A stretch of DNA of 64,000 nucleotides from NCBI RefSeq assembly GCF_018687715.1, contig NC_056752.1, positions 4,278,001 to 4,342,000 on the forward strand, in the 5' to 3' direction. A program made the position numbers and the translations under genes. Position 1 is the first letter of the stretch. The number at the start of each line of letters is the position of its first letter. The notes below the pieces were generated by a model that saw only the letters and a list, made by a program, of their open reading frames with translations, did not search any database and was not told the origin of the DNA. Positions 35,734 to 47,453 of this stretch are shown here, in pieces. This stretch comes from Carya illinoinensis (lineage: Eukaryota; Streptophyta; Magnoliopsida; Fagales; Juglandaceae).

Positions 35734-37142
35734 CTACCCATGGCTACGAGGATCGACAACTTGGTGTGCCTTCCTTGATTCAGCACTCGAATACTGTCCC
35801 ACAACACGGGCATGAGGAATGGATTCTTCCCCACGTGCCAAGGCATCCACATTCTCAAGCAGGTACCGCCCTGGAAGCCTGCCAACTACATTGCCCTCCT
35901 CATTCCCCTTCCTATCTAGGAATGCAAAGTGAGGAATACCCTCAACGCCAAACTCGTCAAGCTCCTGTTCCCATTTCGTGTTGTCAACATTCAGCATAAC
36001 AAAATTCACACGGTCCCTGCATAAGAAAAGATAAGTAGGAATTGGTTTCAGAAAAAGTGAGAAGTGATTTAAAAACCATCCCTGGATGCAATATGTAAAT
36101 TTCAAGTTTCATTCCCAAATCATATGTAGTAAATAAACATGCTATCCAAATATCCAAACCTTTTATAGTTATTGGAGGTTCACGTGCAATGAAAAATCCG
36201 AGAAAGAGTAAGAAACAACAAAATTAGCTATTGGGTATCACATAATTAGTCTCAAATTGATTAAAAGCTTAGAGTTAAGGCCATCTATCCAATATGTAAC
36301 ATCAAGGCCTCATTAGCAGCCTTCTCGGTCCCAACAATAATCTAAGCTTGCACAAAGATACTCGAGCAATGTATAACATGTGCTTGGTTGTTTACAAAAA
36401 CAGAGGGAAAACATTCCAAGCGTTGAAGATCATTCTCACTTGAATTGTTGCTCAACTTTGTAGACATCTGGAGCTAATTCCCGGCATACTTCGCACCAAT
36501 CTGCGTAAAATTCCACAACAGTGGGCTTCCCATTTGAAAGAGCCTGAAACACCAGAAAAGATAATGTAAAGCAACAACATTCTGAACAAATAAAACAACA
36601 ACAATATGACATGGAAGCCAAATAAATAAACATTACACAATAAAACCTCTTCGTAAGGTAATGCGGCGGCAGATAGGTCCTTCAAAGAAACACCGAAATC
36701 TAATCGGGCCGATAAGAAAAGCCCCACCGCAGCGAGAGTAGAGACTACTGCTATCTGCTTGTTGAAGCCCTTGTTTGGGAATTTCGGAGGACCATTGTTC
36801 ACGGAGGAACTTGTTGCTTGGGCATCGGTACTGCCATCAACCAACTTTTCCTACATAAATCCACAAAAGCGAAACAAGTGAGGACTTTCCAAACGAGGAT
36901 ACGACTTAAGGTACCAGGAGGAGCGAGATTGGCACAAGAAACTAAAGAAGGGGAAATTAAAGTACCGACGAGGAGGTCTCGACTGGGTCAGGCTTTGTTT
37001 GGCAGCAAGCTATGCCTCGAAGTTTATGGGTCTTGCTGGGGTAGCGAAGAGGGGTGGTCTTCGTGAGCCGGGAAGGTTGAGGGGTTCGAAAGGTGGGTCG
37101 GAATCTATGGAGGCCGACGGAGCTTGAGGCGACGCGAGCCAT
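35734..37142 (-). CDS. HCF164: Thylakoid thioredoxin-like protein HCF164, chloroplastic
   Basis: Four exons on the minus strand (37142-36966, 36850-36647, 36543-36440, 36016-35734) join in phase, with GT donors and AG acceptors, into 255 residues. HCF164 carries reducing power across the thylakoid membrane and is needed for cytochrome b6f assembly. Residues 1 to about 50 are a Ser/Arg-rich plastid transit peptide. Residues 91-107 ([17 protein letters not shown]) are the membrane anchor. The thioredoxin fold follows, with [14 protein letters not shown] carrying the redox pair Cys144 and Cys147, and [10 protein letters not shown] with the cis-proline Pro190. The C-terminus ends DPRSHG. Length and order fit the Arabidopsis protein (about 260 residues). 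The gene looks intact. Its neighbour on the other strand is the NASP gene, as in Arabidopsis. The start ATG is the only one upstream of the transit peptide. Confidence 0.95.
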
Positions 37143-39114
37143 TGAGATAACTGGGTGCAGATTTTTGAAGTAATTAAGGAGCCCAAACCGCTAGCCGTAC
37201 AGTGGCTCTGTTTTTTGGGAGATAAGATATGAAAGGGGTCAAAGGTTTTGAGAAGTCTTTGACCAAACTACTGGAAAAAATGACTTGCATTAAGCTATTA
37301 CGCTACTGTTTGTTTTTTCCTCAACAGTTGTTAGGCTAGCAAGGTTTTGTTGGACTACGTAGGAATGTTAAAAGTTGAGTTGAATTCTTGTTAATATCAG
37401 CCAGTTAAGATGGTAGCATAAATTTTATAAAATATATTTAAAATAGATTTAGACGTATTTTAATATTAAGATGTATTTAAATATTTTTATGAAATATTAA
37501 AAAAAATTTATCAATCCTGCATATAAATAAATATTGAGTTAAAAAAAATTATATATATTACATGAATTCTTGAGTTGAGTGATGTTTAGTAATTTAAAAA
37601 TTATATATTTGAATGTCGTGATAGGCTTAAATTTAAACTCGAATTGAAATGAGTTCATGTTCCAAACGAAGTCTTTGTCGTAATAATTATATAATAAATA
37701 AGAAATAATATTTATATTTTTAGATGTATAAGTCTCTCATATATTTTTTTAAATAAATAGATAAATTCAAAACTTACACAAAATAAATTATTATTTTAAT
37801 AATAAATTTCATATTTTTTAAAAGGAGTGAGTGGATTTTACACGATTTAGAACTGTATATAATTATTCATAATCCGATACTATGATGGTGATTTATTTTA
37901 TTATATTTATTTATGTCCACCTATTTAGAATTATTACATCTTTGTAGACTATGTTAGGATCTTTTTAGGGTTGCCATAACATTATAACTCTATCTTAATA
38001 AGAAGAAAAATACTATTTTTATGGACTATGAATGCAAATTTCAAGATAATAAGACATAAACACTCTTTATCACGTTGTCTCATTTCTTATGCTTTCTTTT
38101 TTTTTCTTTTTTTCTTTTTTTTTTCTTTTTTTTTTTAAGTTTTGCACTTGGCAAGTTTTTGAATATATGTCCATCCATATAAAATAGAGCTATAAATAAA
38201 CAAATTTGAATGACAAACGTTTAGAATGATCTTGATTAAATTTAAATTTGGCTCAATTGATATATTAAATGAATTTGTGAACATAAAATTAGGATAATTA
38301 TTAAATAATATAATTTGTATTAAACTCAACTCTTCCTATAAGTTTTAGCAACTTTTTATTTATATAAGTGTTATTTCAACTCTAATCTGAGTTTAGGTAT
38401 ACAAAACAAAATAGAAAAAAAATCATATTTCTAACACAATACATAAATTATATAATGAATTATATAAAGAGTAATACCAGATATAGTTGTAAAGTATGTA
38501 AGCAACGTGCAATTATTTTAAAAAAATAATCAAATTTTCTATAAAAAAAATTAATTAATTTTCTTGTAAATTCCATATTTACTATTTCTTTTTCAAAATA
38601 ATTAAACAACATTTGCACACTCACGATTATAAATATCATTTAAAGACTATTAAAAATAGAGCTGTGCTACTCTGTCTCTCAGAGTGCACCGCTCAAACAG
38701 ACCACTAGACCATTTTTTTCACATTTTCTAATAGATTTAAATATTTTTCAAAAATAAAAAATACATAAATACACTTAAAATCACTTTCTTAATGACTAAG
38801 TACAAAAAAAATTCTTCCCGAGCGGTACAATTGAGCGGTATACAAGCATTTCTCTTAAAAATATGTAGATAGAATTTATGACATAGTCTCTTTGTCAAAA
38901 CTAAATAACTAATGGAATCAAACATTTTTTTTTTCATAAAAGCTTTAAACTCAGGTTTTTCATTTAAAGAATCGAATCATATACCATGAAGCCATGAAAA
39001 CTCAATTATTCATAAATATAAAATATAAATTGTGGCAAAAACATTTGTAGAGATAATCAAAATAAGACTTTAAACTATATGTATGCCAAATTTTTTTGGA
39101 GGACTAGGGCTTAA
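37143..39114. other. AT-rich intergenic sequence with MITE relics
   Basis: This is upstream sequence of HCF164, then very AT-rich DNA without coding potential. A polypyrimidine T/CT run lies at 38095-38135. A MITE-like element is at 38656-38857. Confidence 0.6.
38656..38857. mobile_element. MITE-like element with terminal inverted repeats
   Basis: The left end AGAGCTGTGCTACTCTG ... GTGCACCGCTCA mirrors the right end: the reverse complement of 38820-38857 reads AGAAATGCTTGTATACCGCTCAATTGTACCGCTCG. The arms are imperfect, the core is AT-rich, the length is about 200 bp, and there is no coding sequence. Confidence 0.6.
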
Positions 39115-40660
39115 AAAAACTGTTTTTTTAATAATACTCTCATTTCAAAATTTGTTTGTTCCCTTTGTAGTAACACCAAAGGTCTTTGGAAAAATTTCAT
39201 AACCAATAAATATTTGAAAAACTCCATTTTCCTTGAAGTAAATGGGAGACACACGGATTCATGGTTCTGGAAAGGCCTTATGAAACAAAGAAAATTCATA
39301 AAGGATAGCATGTGCTTTCAGATTAATAATGGAACAATTGCAAATGTTTGGATAGATCCTTGGATTCTCGGCCTTTCCACTCTCAGACCCATCCCCAATC
39401 CTAATAACCCAATAAGAGAGAATGGTATGAAAGTAGCTAAACTGACATTGGAATAACCCAAAAGATGGAACTCACTCCTTCTTCAGGCTCTTTTCAATAC
39501 GGAATTTGTCAATGCCATTCTAAAAATTCCACTTAGTTCTTACAACTGCTTCTCCACTCTTGACAAGATAAACTGGCTTCACCATTACACCAGGAAATTT
39601 TCTGTCAAATCAGCCTATGCTGCCATGATTAAGCCTCAAATTTCACGTCAAATGCTAGAGATGAAAGAGATTAAGGAACATACAAAAAATTGTGGAAACT
39701 TAAGATTCAAGACAGATTGAAACACCTCCTCTGGAAGGCTTTGCACCAAATTCTCCCCAAGTGACGATCAAGTCTTATGTCCCTTGTGTGAATCTGAAGA
39801 AGAAGACCTCTCCCATCTGTTTTTCAATTATCCATTCTCTAGAATTTTGTGGAGAAACTCCAAATGGCCCATAAACATTGAAAACTTTGCTAGCCACCCA
39901 ATCTCAACTTGGATCTCAATCATCATTAATCCATTAACTGGTCTTAATATTCCTAAAGAGGATACTCATTCATTTCAAATCTTTACTATCATTACATAGA
40001 TAATCTTTGGTATTTTAGAAACCAGGTCATTCATAATGCAAACTGTCCCAATCCAAATTGTTTCATGGCAAAAGTTTCCCAAATCTTCTCAGAGCATATT
40101 AGAGCTTGGACCATTAAATCTTCCCAACACGTTCCCAAATGACAAGCCCCTCAAGGATTCCACTCACTCTTATTTGACGTAATAGTGAGGATGAATGGAA
40201 GTACAATTGCAACTATATGCAGAAATGATCAAGGCGCCCCAATATTTGTGCTCGATGCGTACTGATTGCAATCAAAACACAAATCCTAATGTTGGTGAAC
40301 CTGTTGCGACACTAAAGGCAATACAGAAAACGACAAATAGGGACACAAGAAAAATCATCATAGGAGATTCCAAACAAGTAATTCAGGCTATCTCCAAATC
40401 AAATGCTTCAACAGATTGGAGAACGCAGAATATTATCAGAGATATCCAATATATGCTATATACTTCTAAAAATTGGTGAGCGTAAAAAATTCATCGATGA
40501 CAAAATCGATATGCGCATCAAATAGCATAATGGACAGCTTCCAACCTCCTTTATGGAAGCATTCTCATCAGTGTATTCCAGACTATGTTCTGAACTTATG
40601 GTGGCAAGGACCCTTCATATTTCTTCGCTTAATTATGAACTCAGTTGTAATAGTGTATAG
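39115..40660 (+). pseudogene. LINE 3' segment: zf-RVT and RNase H region
   Basis: This is the C-terminal third of a plant LINE polyprotein, with stops and shifts. Pieces in order are TNKYLKNSIFLEVN and DSWFWKGLMKQRKFIKDS (39200-39310), INNGTIANVWIDPWI (39325-39370), the zf-RVT block KFSVKSAYAAM then CPLCESEEEDLSHLFFNYPF (39775-39840), and an RNase H remnant with EPVATLKAIQK, IIIGDSKQVIQAIS and NIIRDIQ (40295-40460). The family is firm. The reverse transcriptase part is missing, so the copy is truncated, and it is not contiguous with the LINE at 3345-4700. Confidence 0.85.
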
Positions 40661-40869
40661 TTTATTATTAATGAAGCTTGCTTTAAAAAAACAAAACAAA
40701 ACTTTAAACTAGTGGAGCAGTCTCGTCGATCGAAGTACACAAACGTTGAAGATGGTTTCTTCATATACACGAGGAAAGCACAACAAATTAACAAAAACTA
40801 CAAACCAGAAAAATAGTTTAACAACTGATTGAAATTCAACCACCGATCATTCGTGGTTGTTTACATGAA

Positions 40870-41382
40870 CTACGATTTCTGAGCCTCGGGCCCCAATATA
40901 GCATTCACGATCGAAGTAGCAATCACTATCCCGACGACCTCCGCTCCCGCCACCACTCCCGCCTGCGCCAACCCTCCGAAACCCAGTACCGTTTCGATCC
41001 CTTTCTCCGCCTTTTCGATTCCCTCCTCCGCCGTTTCTATCCCCTTCTCTGCCGTCAACATTCCTTTCTCCACCGTTTCTATTCCCTTCTCCGCCGCTTC
41101 AAATCCCTCCTTTACTATCTCCTCCGCTTCCTCCTCCGCATTTTTCAGTTTCTTCCTCAATCCAAACAGCGGAATGTCCACCGCATTCGACGGCCGCTCT
41201 ATCGCCGTCAAAGCAGACGACGCCGCTAGGAGGGACAACAATTGTCTCCTTCCGGATGGAACGGTAGTTGTGCGACGTGTTGGCTCGGGTTTGGAGGCTT
41301 GCGCCTTGCAGGAGATAAGGGGCGTATTGCGCAGACGGCCGTGTGAGAGGGTTTGGAGCAGCGGCGAGATTGTGGAAGCCAT
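40870..41382 (-). CDS. Small plastid protein with TAT-like signal and AEKGIET heptad repeats
   Basis: Single exon, 170 residues. Residues 1 to about 44 are rich in Ser/Thr/Arg and lack acidic residues until E33, as in a plastid transit peptide. Twin arginines at 45-46 (GRRQLLSLLAASSAL) precede a hydrophobic stretch and SNA67, which looks like a thylakoid-lumen TAT signal with an AxA-type cleavage site. The start of the mature protein is VDIPLFGLRKKLKNAEEEAE. Five seven-residue repeats follow (EAAEKGI, ETVEKGM, LTAEKGI, ETAEEGI, EKAEKGI), predicting a long amphipathic helix. A glycine/alanine-rich hydrophobic segment (about 142-163) could lie in the membrane. I recall a small Arabidopsis protein labelled a YCF37 homologue with similar features, but I cannot verify identity. 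Function is not assigned. It looks intact and lies between HCF164 and NASP. Confidence 0.8.
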   Translation of the reverse strand: MASTISPLLQTLSHGRLRNTPLISCKAQASKPEPTRRTTTVPSGRRQLLSLLAASSALTAIERPSNAVDIPLFGLRKKLKNAEEEAEEIVKEGFEAAEKGIETVEKGMLTAEKGIETAEEGIEKAEKGIETVLGFGGLAQAGVVAGAEVVGIVIATSIVNAILGPEAQKS

Positions 41383-42382
41383 AGGCGCTGTGGTGGGACT
41401 ATGCTGATCCTCAAACGTTTATGTGGTCTGGCATTTTTTAAGAAGCCACCATTCCAATATTACCCTCGTTTTTCTGCGAACTAGCAGAACGAGTGGCGCG
41501 ACATATGGCTGATATAGACATTTGCATTTGTCGATTTATTTATTTAATTTGAATTTTTAAATAAAAAATTTATATTCGCAACCTCCCCTTCTTGTGAAAA
41601 AAAAGAAGAAGTATATTTATATAGAAATAGTTTTTGCACTCTAAGCATGTATAAGTTTTATACATTTCATTTTAAAAAAATTAGATAAATCTGACATTTA
41701 TATACAAAATTATTTTTTAATAATAAACTTTATTTTTTTAAATAAAATATTCAAAATTTATCCCCTTTAAAATTATATATACCATTACTCATATTTATAT
41801 AAAAAATAATATTACAAAAAATAAATAATAACTATACCTTTTTATAAATGATATTTTTATTTTACAAAATGTCATGTGACTACAAAGAGCTCTCTTGTTG
41901 TTACTTCTTACAAATATTTCTAAAATTATTCTAATCTAACTTCTCATATTAATTAATAAATTTATTTTCATTTTTTTTTTGTGTCTTAAATTTACTTTTA
42001 TTACATTTATTCTCTCATTTTTTGACAATTTATATTTATTTTTAGAATAATTTTATTTATCATTTCCATATACTACACATTATATTTATTTTTATTTTTT
42101 CTATAACAAATATATAATATATGAATGATAAATAGAACAACTCAATTAATTTAATAATAAAAATAAAAAAATAAGATTAAAATATATAAAATAGTGAGAA
42201 TTTTATTTTTTATTTTATTTTTAATTTTTGATTATTTTATTTTATTTTTTATTTTATTTGATTTTAATTTTTTTAAGGTTCCGATGAACGCCTAAATTTA
42301 TTTGCCCTTTTGCTTTTTCCGCTCAAAGGGTTTTTAAAGCAAACACTCGGACCCTCCTATTTGCCTCGAATCAAACGTAGCA
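41383..42382. other. Intergenic, divergent promoters of the plastid protein and NASP
   Basis: Very AT-rich, no coding potential. The two genes are transcribed away from each other across about 1 kb, so both promoters must lie here. I see no unambiguous element. Confidence 0.5.
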
Positions 42383-45300
42383 ATGGCTGAAGAGGCTCCA
42401 GCATCAGAAACATCGGTTACAATGGCGGCACCTGAAGTGGACGAAGCCGTAGCTCCGAACGCTCAGGAAAACGGTACCTCGAAAGAGGCAACCATAGAGT
42501 CCAACCCTGAGGGGGGCACCGAGTCCACTTGCAACAACAACAACAACAACAACGCAGCTGAGACTTCTTCCGAAGGAGATCGAGAAAAATCGTTGGAGTT
42601 TGCGGACCAGTTGATGGATAGAGGATCCAAGGCCATCAAGGATAACGATCTAGACGAGGCCGCCGAATGTTTCAGCCGTGCCCTAGAGATTAGGTTTGGC
42701 TTTCAATTTTCGGTCTTTCTTTTTCTTGATATCATTTTGGTTGTTTCCATGGACTTTAATGGCTAAATCTACTGAATATTAATGAAAAATTATTGCTTAC
42801 CAAAACCCCCGCCCGGGGGGGGGGGGGGGGGGGGTGTGGTTGGGGGTGGGTGGGAATTTGGTTAGGGGGAGGAAGTAAATAATTTGTTAGAATTTTCTGG
42901 GAAGTTTGAGGTGTTGAGGTGCGTGTTTCTTTTCCTTTAAATTATGTGAAGTTTAGTATAGGGTTTGTTTCTTTTGCTCAACGAATGGATTTAGGAAAGT
43001 TTCTTATTTGTATTGCACATGTCTTCGGTGCTTTTGTTCTGTAATTAGCTTCTTCGTTTATTTGTTGGTGAGTGCTCCTTTGTCATGAGGTCTAATGATG
43101 CGTGATTTTTATGGTATTGCTTGAGCTTCAAGTATGATAAAAGGTGGTATAACACATTTTGAAAGCATTAAAGAGCTAAAATCAGTCTAAGCAGAATCTC
43201 GAAGTCATATTTAATTGGATTTTAATAATAGATTCATCTTATAATGCTCCATATCCCTTGATTCGATTTATTTGGGAGAGTTAGAAAGGAAATTTTTTTC
43301 GTCTTTATAATTCCTCTTCTACAATAAATGGTTTACTGGCAGTTCTATTTGAAATTAGGGTTGCACACTATGGTGAACTTGCTCCTGAATGTGTCCTTGC
43401 ATACTATAAATATGGATGTGCACTGCTGTACAAAGCTCAGGATGAGGCTGATCCATTGGGTGCTGTACCCAAGAAGGAGAGTGATTCTCAACAAGACTCT
43501 GCTAAAGATGGATCTGTTAAGAATGCTATAAACAGGGAATCTACATCAGCTTCTGTTTCGGATAATGTTGAAGAGGAAGCAAGTACGAATCATCAGGATG
43601 GAGCAGCAGATAATGGTTTGTATCTTGCTCGTCATGTTTGATAATTTAATTTGGTTAAGACCAGATTTGTGGAAGAGTTTTCTTTTTGTTTTGGTTATAA
43701 ATGAAGCCATGCACTAGCCTCAATACATCGATGGTGCACGATTATGTTTCAAACTCATTTATGTGAAGTGATATCTAATGTATTACGTGTTGGAAGAAAT
43801 TCTCATAGCATATCAGCACTTAGGACAATTGGTTGTATCCATTTCTGTGTTTCTGTCTGATATCTCTGTAGCTGCTTGCAAGGATTCTGGTCACCTGTTA
43901 TCTAAAGTTGAACTTGATGACAAAAAATGTCTTTCAATATGGAATATTTTTTTGGGTTATCGCCATGTTCACTTTCACATGTTTTTGCATGACCACAAAC
44001 TATACTGAAGGTACTGATGCGTATGTTATATAAGGTATTCTCTTATGCAAATAAATATGACTATATCTCCAAGTTGAAGAACTTTCATCTGGCAACTGTT
44101 CTTTCTTTGTTAATTATAAGGGGAAAAAATCTGCTCTTTCTTTGTTGGAATTTGATAACAATGTCCTTGTCTAATTTATTGCATGGATCTTACCTGATTT
44201 TTATCTGAGTCTTTTACAACATGCAACGTGCTTTGAAAAAATGTGTTTCATTCATTATGATTTAAACAATAAATTTATCTGTACATAAGTGGAATGACTT
44301 GTTATATGTAAGGAACCATACTATGCAAGATTATGAGCTATAACTGCTTCTCAGCTTAGTTGTATGATGTCGATGAAGGGGTTGCACTTAGTGTTTGTAT
44401 GCATGTGTGTGCATTCTTGCTTTGGTGGCTTACAGAATCTGGTTTTCATTAGTAGCTGGTGTCTGGTTAGCAACTCATCTGACTGTCATTCCCATCAGTA
44501 ACATACTGAGAATATTGGGGAAAATCCACATGCTCTGTTCTGCAATTATATTGGCTAGCCAATTTGGATATTGCACCTTGAAAATACTGATCAAGTATGT
44601 GTAATGTTGAATACCATTTGACTCTCTACATCACAAAGATGTACCTGCTTTTATGCACCCATGGGCACACAAAAGTTACCCATGGAGAATATGTGTGACT
44701 AGCTGAAGTTTGAATGGATCTAGGTGGAGGTAGACTGATGCTCTAGTGCTTTTTTTAAGGAAAATTCTGCATACCACACTCTTATCTCACTTTTGTCCCA
44801 CTATGATGAGGTGACATGACTCATCATAAAAGTAAAGGATGATCCAAGGGTCATAAAAGTACCACATTTTACATAGTGGGATGAAAGTGGGATGGAGTGT
44901 GATATGTAGAATTACTCTTTTTTTAACGAATAACTAAAGGCTATAACTAATGCTGGCTTACACAATATTTTTGTAGAAGACACTGAGATATGGCATTCAT
45001 CTTCCCCCTCTTATCGTTTTCAGTTGCTTTCAACAAGTTTAAACTTCCCCTCATTTTTGTCACCATCTTTTGAGAGAGTGTCTATGGATTAGTGTATTTT
45101 ACACTCTCACAAGGTATATTTATTCTGGTGCAGTGTCAAGTGGAAAGGACCAAGAAGAAGAAGATGAGGATAGTGATAGTGAGAATCTGGCTGAAGCAGA
45201 TGAGGATGAGTCTGACCTTGATTTGGCATGGAAAATGCTAGATGTTGCGAGAGCAATTGTAGAAAAACACTCAAATGACTCAATGGAAAAAGTGGACATA

Positions 45301-46427
45301 TTATCAGCATTGGCAGAAGTGGCACTGGAAAGAGGTTTGTCTAGTATTTTGGGTTTGGGGATATCTTCATTATATTGCCTTTTTCTTTTTGACTCCACAT
45401 ATTTTTTGGTGGGTTTCTCTGAAAGCCTCCTGTATGTCTTAATGATGGATTATGTCTTTGTTATGCTTCATGTAGAGGACATCGAAACTTCTCTCAGCGA
45501 CTACCAGAAAGCACTATCTCTCTTAGAACGGCTGGTTGAACAAGATAGTAGACAGATAGCTGAACTGTATCCTTTTCATGATAAAAAGACTCCTTTGTTT
45601 TGAGACATCAATTTCAGAAGTTGCTTCAGACCTATTTACATGCGTAGATGTTTTCAATGAATGGATGTATGTGGTGAGTTTAAGATTTAATAAGCACTAA
45701 AGTATATGAGTTCCCAATGAGTCACAACCTTAACTTTAGAATTCAGGAATTTCCGGATCTGTTTGTGTCTGGAGGTTGGGTCCCAACCACTAGAAGCCAT
45801 TCCATATTGCCAGAAAGCTATATCGGTTTGCAAGTCTCGAGTGCAGCGGCTCATGAATGAAGTAAATGGTGCCTCAGAATCAACAATTTCCTCATCTGCT
45901 TCTGAGCTAGATCAGGGTGGCAACTCCAATGTGTCTCGGTCTGATAATTCTGCAACAGATAAAGGAGCAGAGATTGGAACACTCAATGACCTCTGTGGTG
46001 AGCTGGAGAAGAAGGTATGTTTATATTTGTGCAAGGAAGTCCATTCATAATTTCATATGTTACTTTATCCTGACTGTATCAGCCATCCTTGGATTTGCAG
46101 CTTGAAGATCTTCAGCAACTGGCCCTTAATCCAAAGTCAATCCTCGCTGAAATTCTAGGGTTTGCATCCGTTAAGTCAAGTGGCAGTGAAAAGAGTGCAT
46201 CTCCAGCAGCGTTGAACTCCTCACAGATGGGTACTGCTAACAGCAAGGGAGATTTTGACTCCCCAACCATTTCCACTGCTCACACGAATGGGTCTTCTGG
46301 AGTCATGCATCTGGGCGTGGTAGGAAGAGGAGTCAAGCGTGTGAACTCAGTCACAGCAGAATCAAGTCCAACAAAGAAACCTGCATTGGATTCATCAGAA
46401 AATAAAGATGATAGAAAAACCTCTTGA
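42383..46427 (+). CDS. NASP: NASP-type histone chaperone (TPR / SHNi-TPR)
   Basis: Six exons (42383-42693, 43359-43615, 45134-45334, 45476-45566, 45747-46014, 46101-46427) join in phase into 484 residues, with GT-AG introns throughout. Plant NASP binds histone H3 and H3-H4 in nucleus and cytoplasm and supports nucleosome assembly. The N-terminus is acidic with a seven-Asn run near residue 54. TPR1 spans about 70-140 (EFADQLMDRGSKAIKDNDLD, ECFSRALEIRVAHYG). An acidic stretch at about 196-219 (QEEEDEDSDSEN, DEDESDLD) is the histone-binding insert. The SHNi-TPR core (about 220-335) includes LALAWxML-like LDLAWKMLDVARAIVEK, DYQKALSLLERLV and NFRICLCLE. The C-terminus has a basic nuclear signal (GRGVKRVN and SPTKKPAL). 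Introns 1-2 carry a G20 run and a MITE. The structure matches Arabidopsis At4g37210 in length and neighbour. Confidence 0.95.
42815..42834 (+). repeat. G20 homopolymer run in NASP intron 1
   Basis: Twenty consecutive G, preceded by CCCCCGCCC and followed by G-rich sequence to about 42870. It could form a G-quadruplex. The length may be affected by sequencing. Confidence 0.9.
44762..44914. mobile_element. MITE in NASP intron 2
   Basis: A perfect-looking hairpin. The left arm AATTCTGCATACCACACTCT plus ATCTCACTTTTGTCCCACTATG is mirrored by CATAGTGGGATGAAAGTGGG plus ATGGAGTGTGATATGTAGAATT. It is about 150 bp, non-coding, with a core around TGATGAGGTGACATGACTCATCA. Confidence 0.8.
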
Positions 46428-46484
46428 AGGTTTTGCATTATGGTGGCCTTTGTTTGGGAAAGGTACCCCCAAAGTATGGATGAT

Positions 46485-46596
46485 GCGGTACCTCTCGATC
46501 CTATTACAAAATGTCATGCCATGCCATTAAAATTGCTTACGTAGGCATTAATTTTTAATGATATGGCATCTTGTGACAGGATGAGAGTAGCACGTG
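46485..46596. mobile_element. Short MITE in the NASP 3' UTR/flank
   Basis: The left arm GGTACCTCTCGATCCTATTA, CAAAATGTCATGCC, ATTAAAATT is mirrored by AATTTTTAATGATATGGCAT, CTTGTGACAGGATGAGAGTAGC. It begins about 60 bp after the NASP stop codon. Confidence 0.7.
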
Positions 46597-47453
46597 TCCA
46601 TATTTCAAGACTACCTAATAACTAATCCTTTCTGTAGATGACTTGAATTGGTTGCAATTGATGACGATAATTAGTTGTGTGGTACGAGGGTACAATGCTT
46701 GTTTTGTAAGGTAGGATTCGTGGGTGACCTTGCTGTAAGGTTAGATTGTCAGTTGTCATGATGTGCTGATCGGATGGTGCATGCTCTAACAAGCACTAAG
46801 CTTTCATTTGTTTCAATTGCATCCTGCATCTTGACCTACATAGCGTGGTATATCCCATTAATTCACATTACGTTTCGTGATCGTTTATGGGAGTTTCCAT
46901 TATGTTTCGTTTTTATTTTTCTATTTGTTGTTTTCCATTCCACAAATAAACCAGAAAATAGGTCGAGTTCCTGTTTTTTATTTTTATTTTCCTTTCCCAA
47001 ATAAATAAACCAGAAAACAGGTCGAGTTCCTTAGACTTCTCGCCACGCACTCGTCCATTGGATTTAGATTATGTTGCAGCTTGCATATAAGTTGTATGCT
47101 TGAACATCCAAAGGGTAGAAAGGGCATTTGCTTTTTCAATGAGATATTACCACATGGAACAATCCAAAATGGTAAGCCAAAATTGGAAGTCAATAACAAA
47201 TGGGAATCAACTACCAAGCGCTTTGGATACAAGCAGATGGGTGACTTACTATGCATAGCGTTACCTTCAACAGTAAGTAATCTGGTCCTCTCAGTAGGAG
47301 GCCAGTGACGAAAGACAAGGGTGGAGATGGCGGAGATCTCAAGGTGTAGAGAGGGTTATATAATTCACTCAGACGGAAAAAATGAAGTGAAGCAACATTA
47401 ATCCATTCCTAGAAACCTTAAAAGGTCGAAGAGTGTTCCCTAATGTGTTTCAG
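46597..47453. other. Intergenic, no gene seen
   Basis: A duplicated phrase AACCAGAAAATAGGTCGAGT / AACCAGAAAACAGGTCGAGT (46950 and 47009) is the only structure noticed. No exon preceding the fragment at 47454 could be found. Confidence 0.5.

Noticed and set aside
42383..42766. NASP exon 1 read as a separate 127-residue protein
   Set aside because: The reading past 42693 is intronic; the GT donor and the phase match to exon 2 show the true structure.
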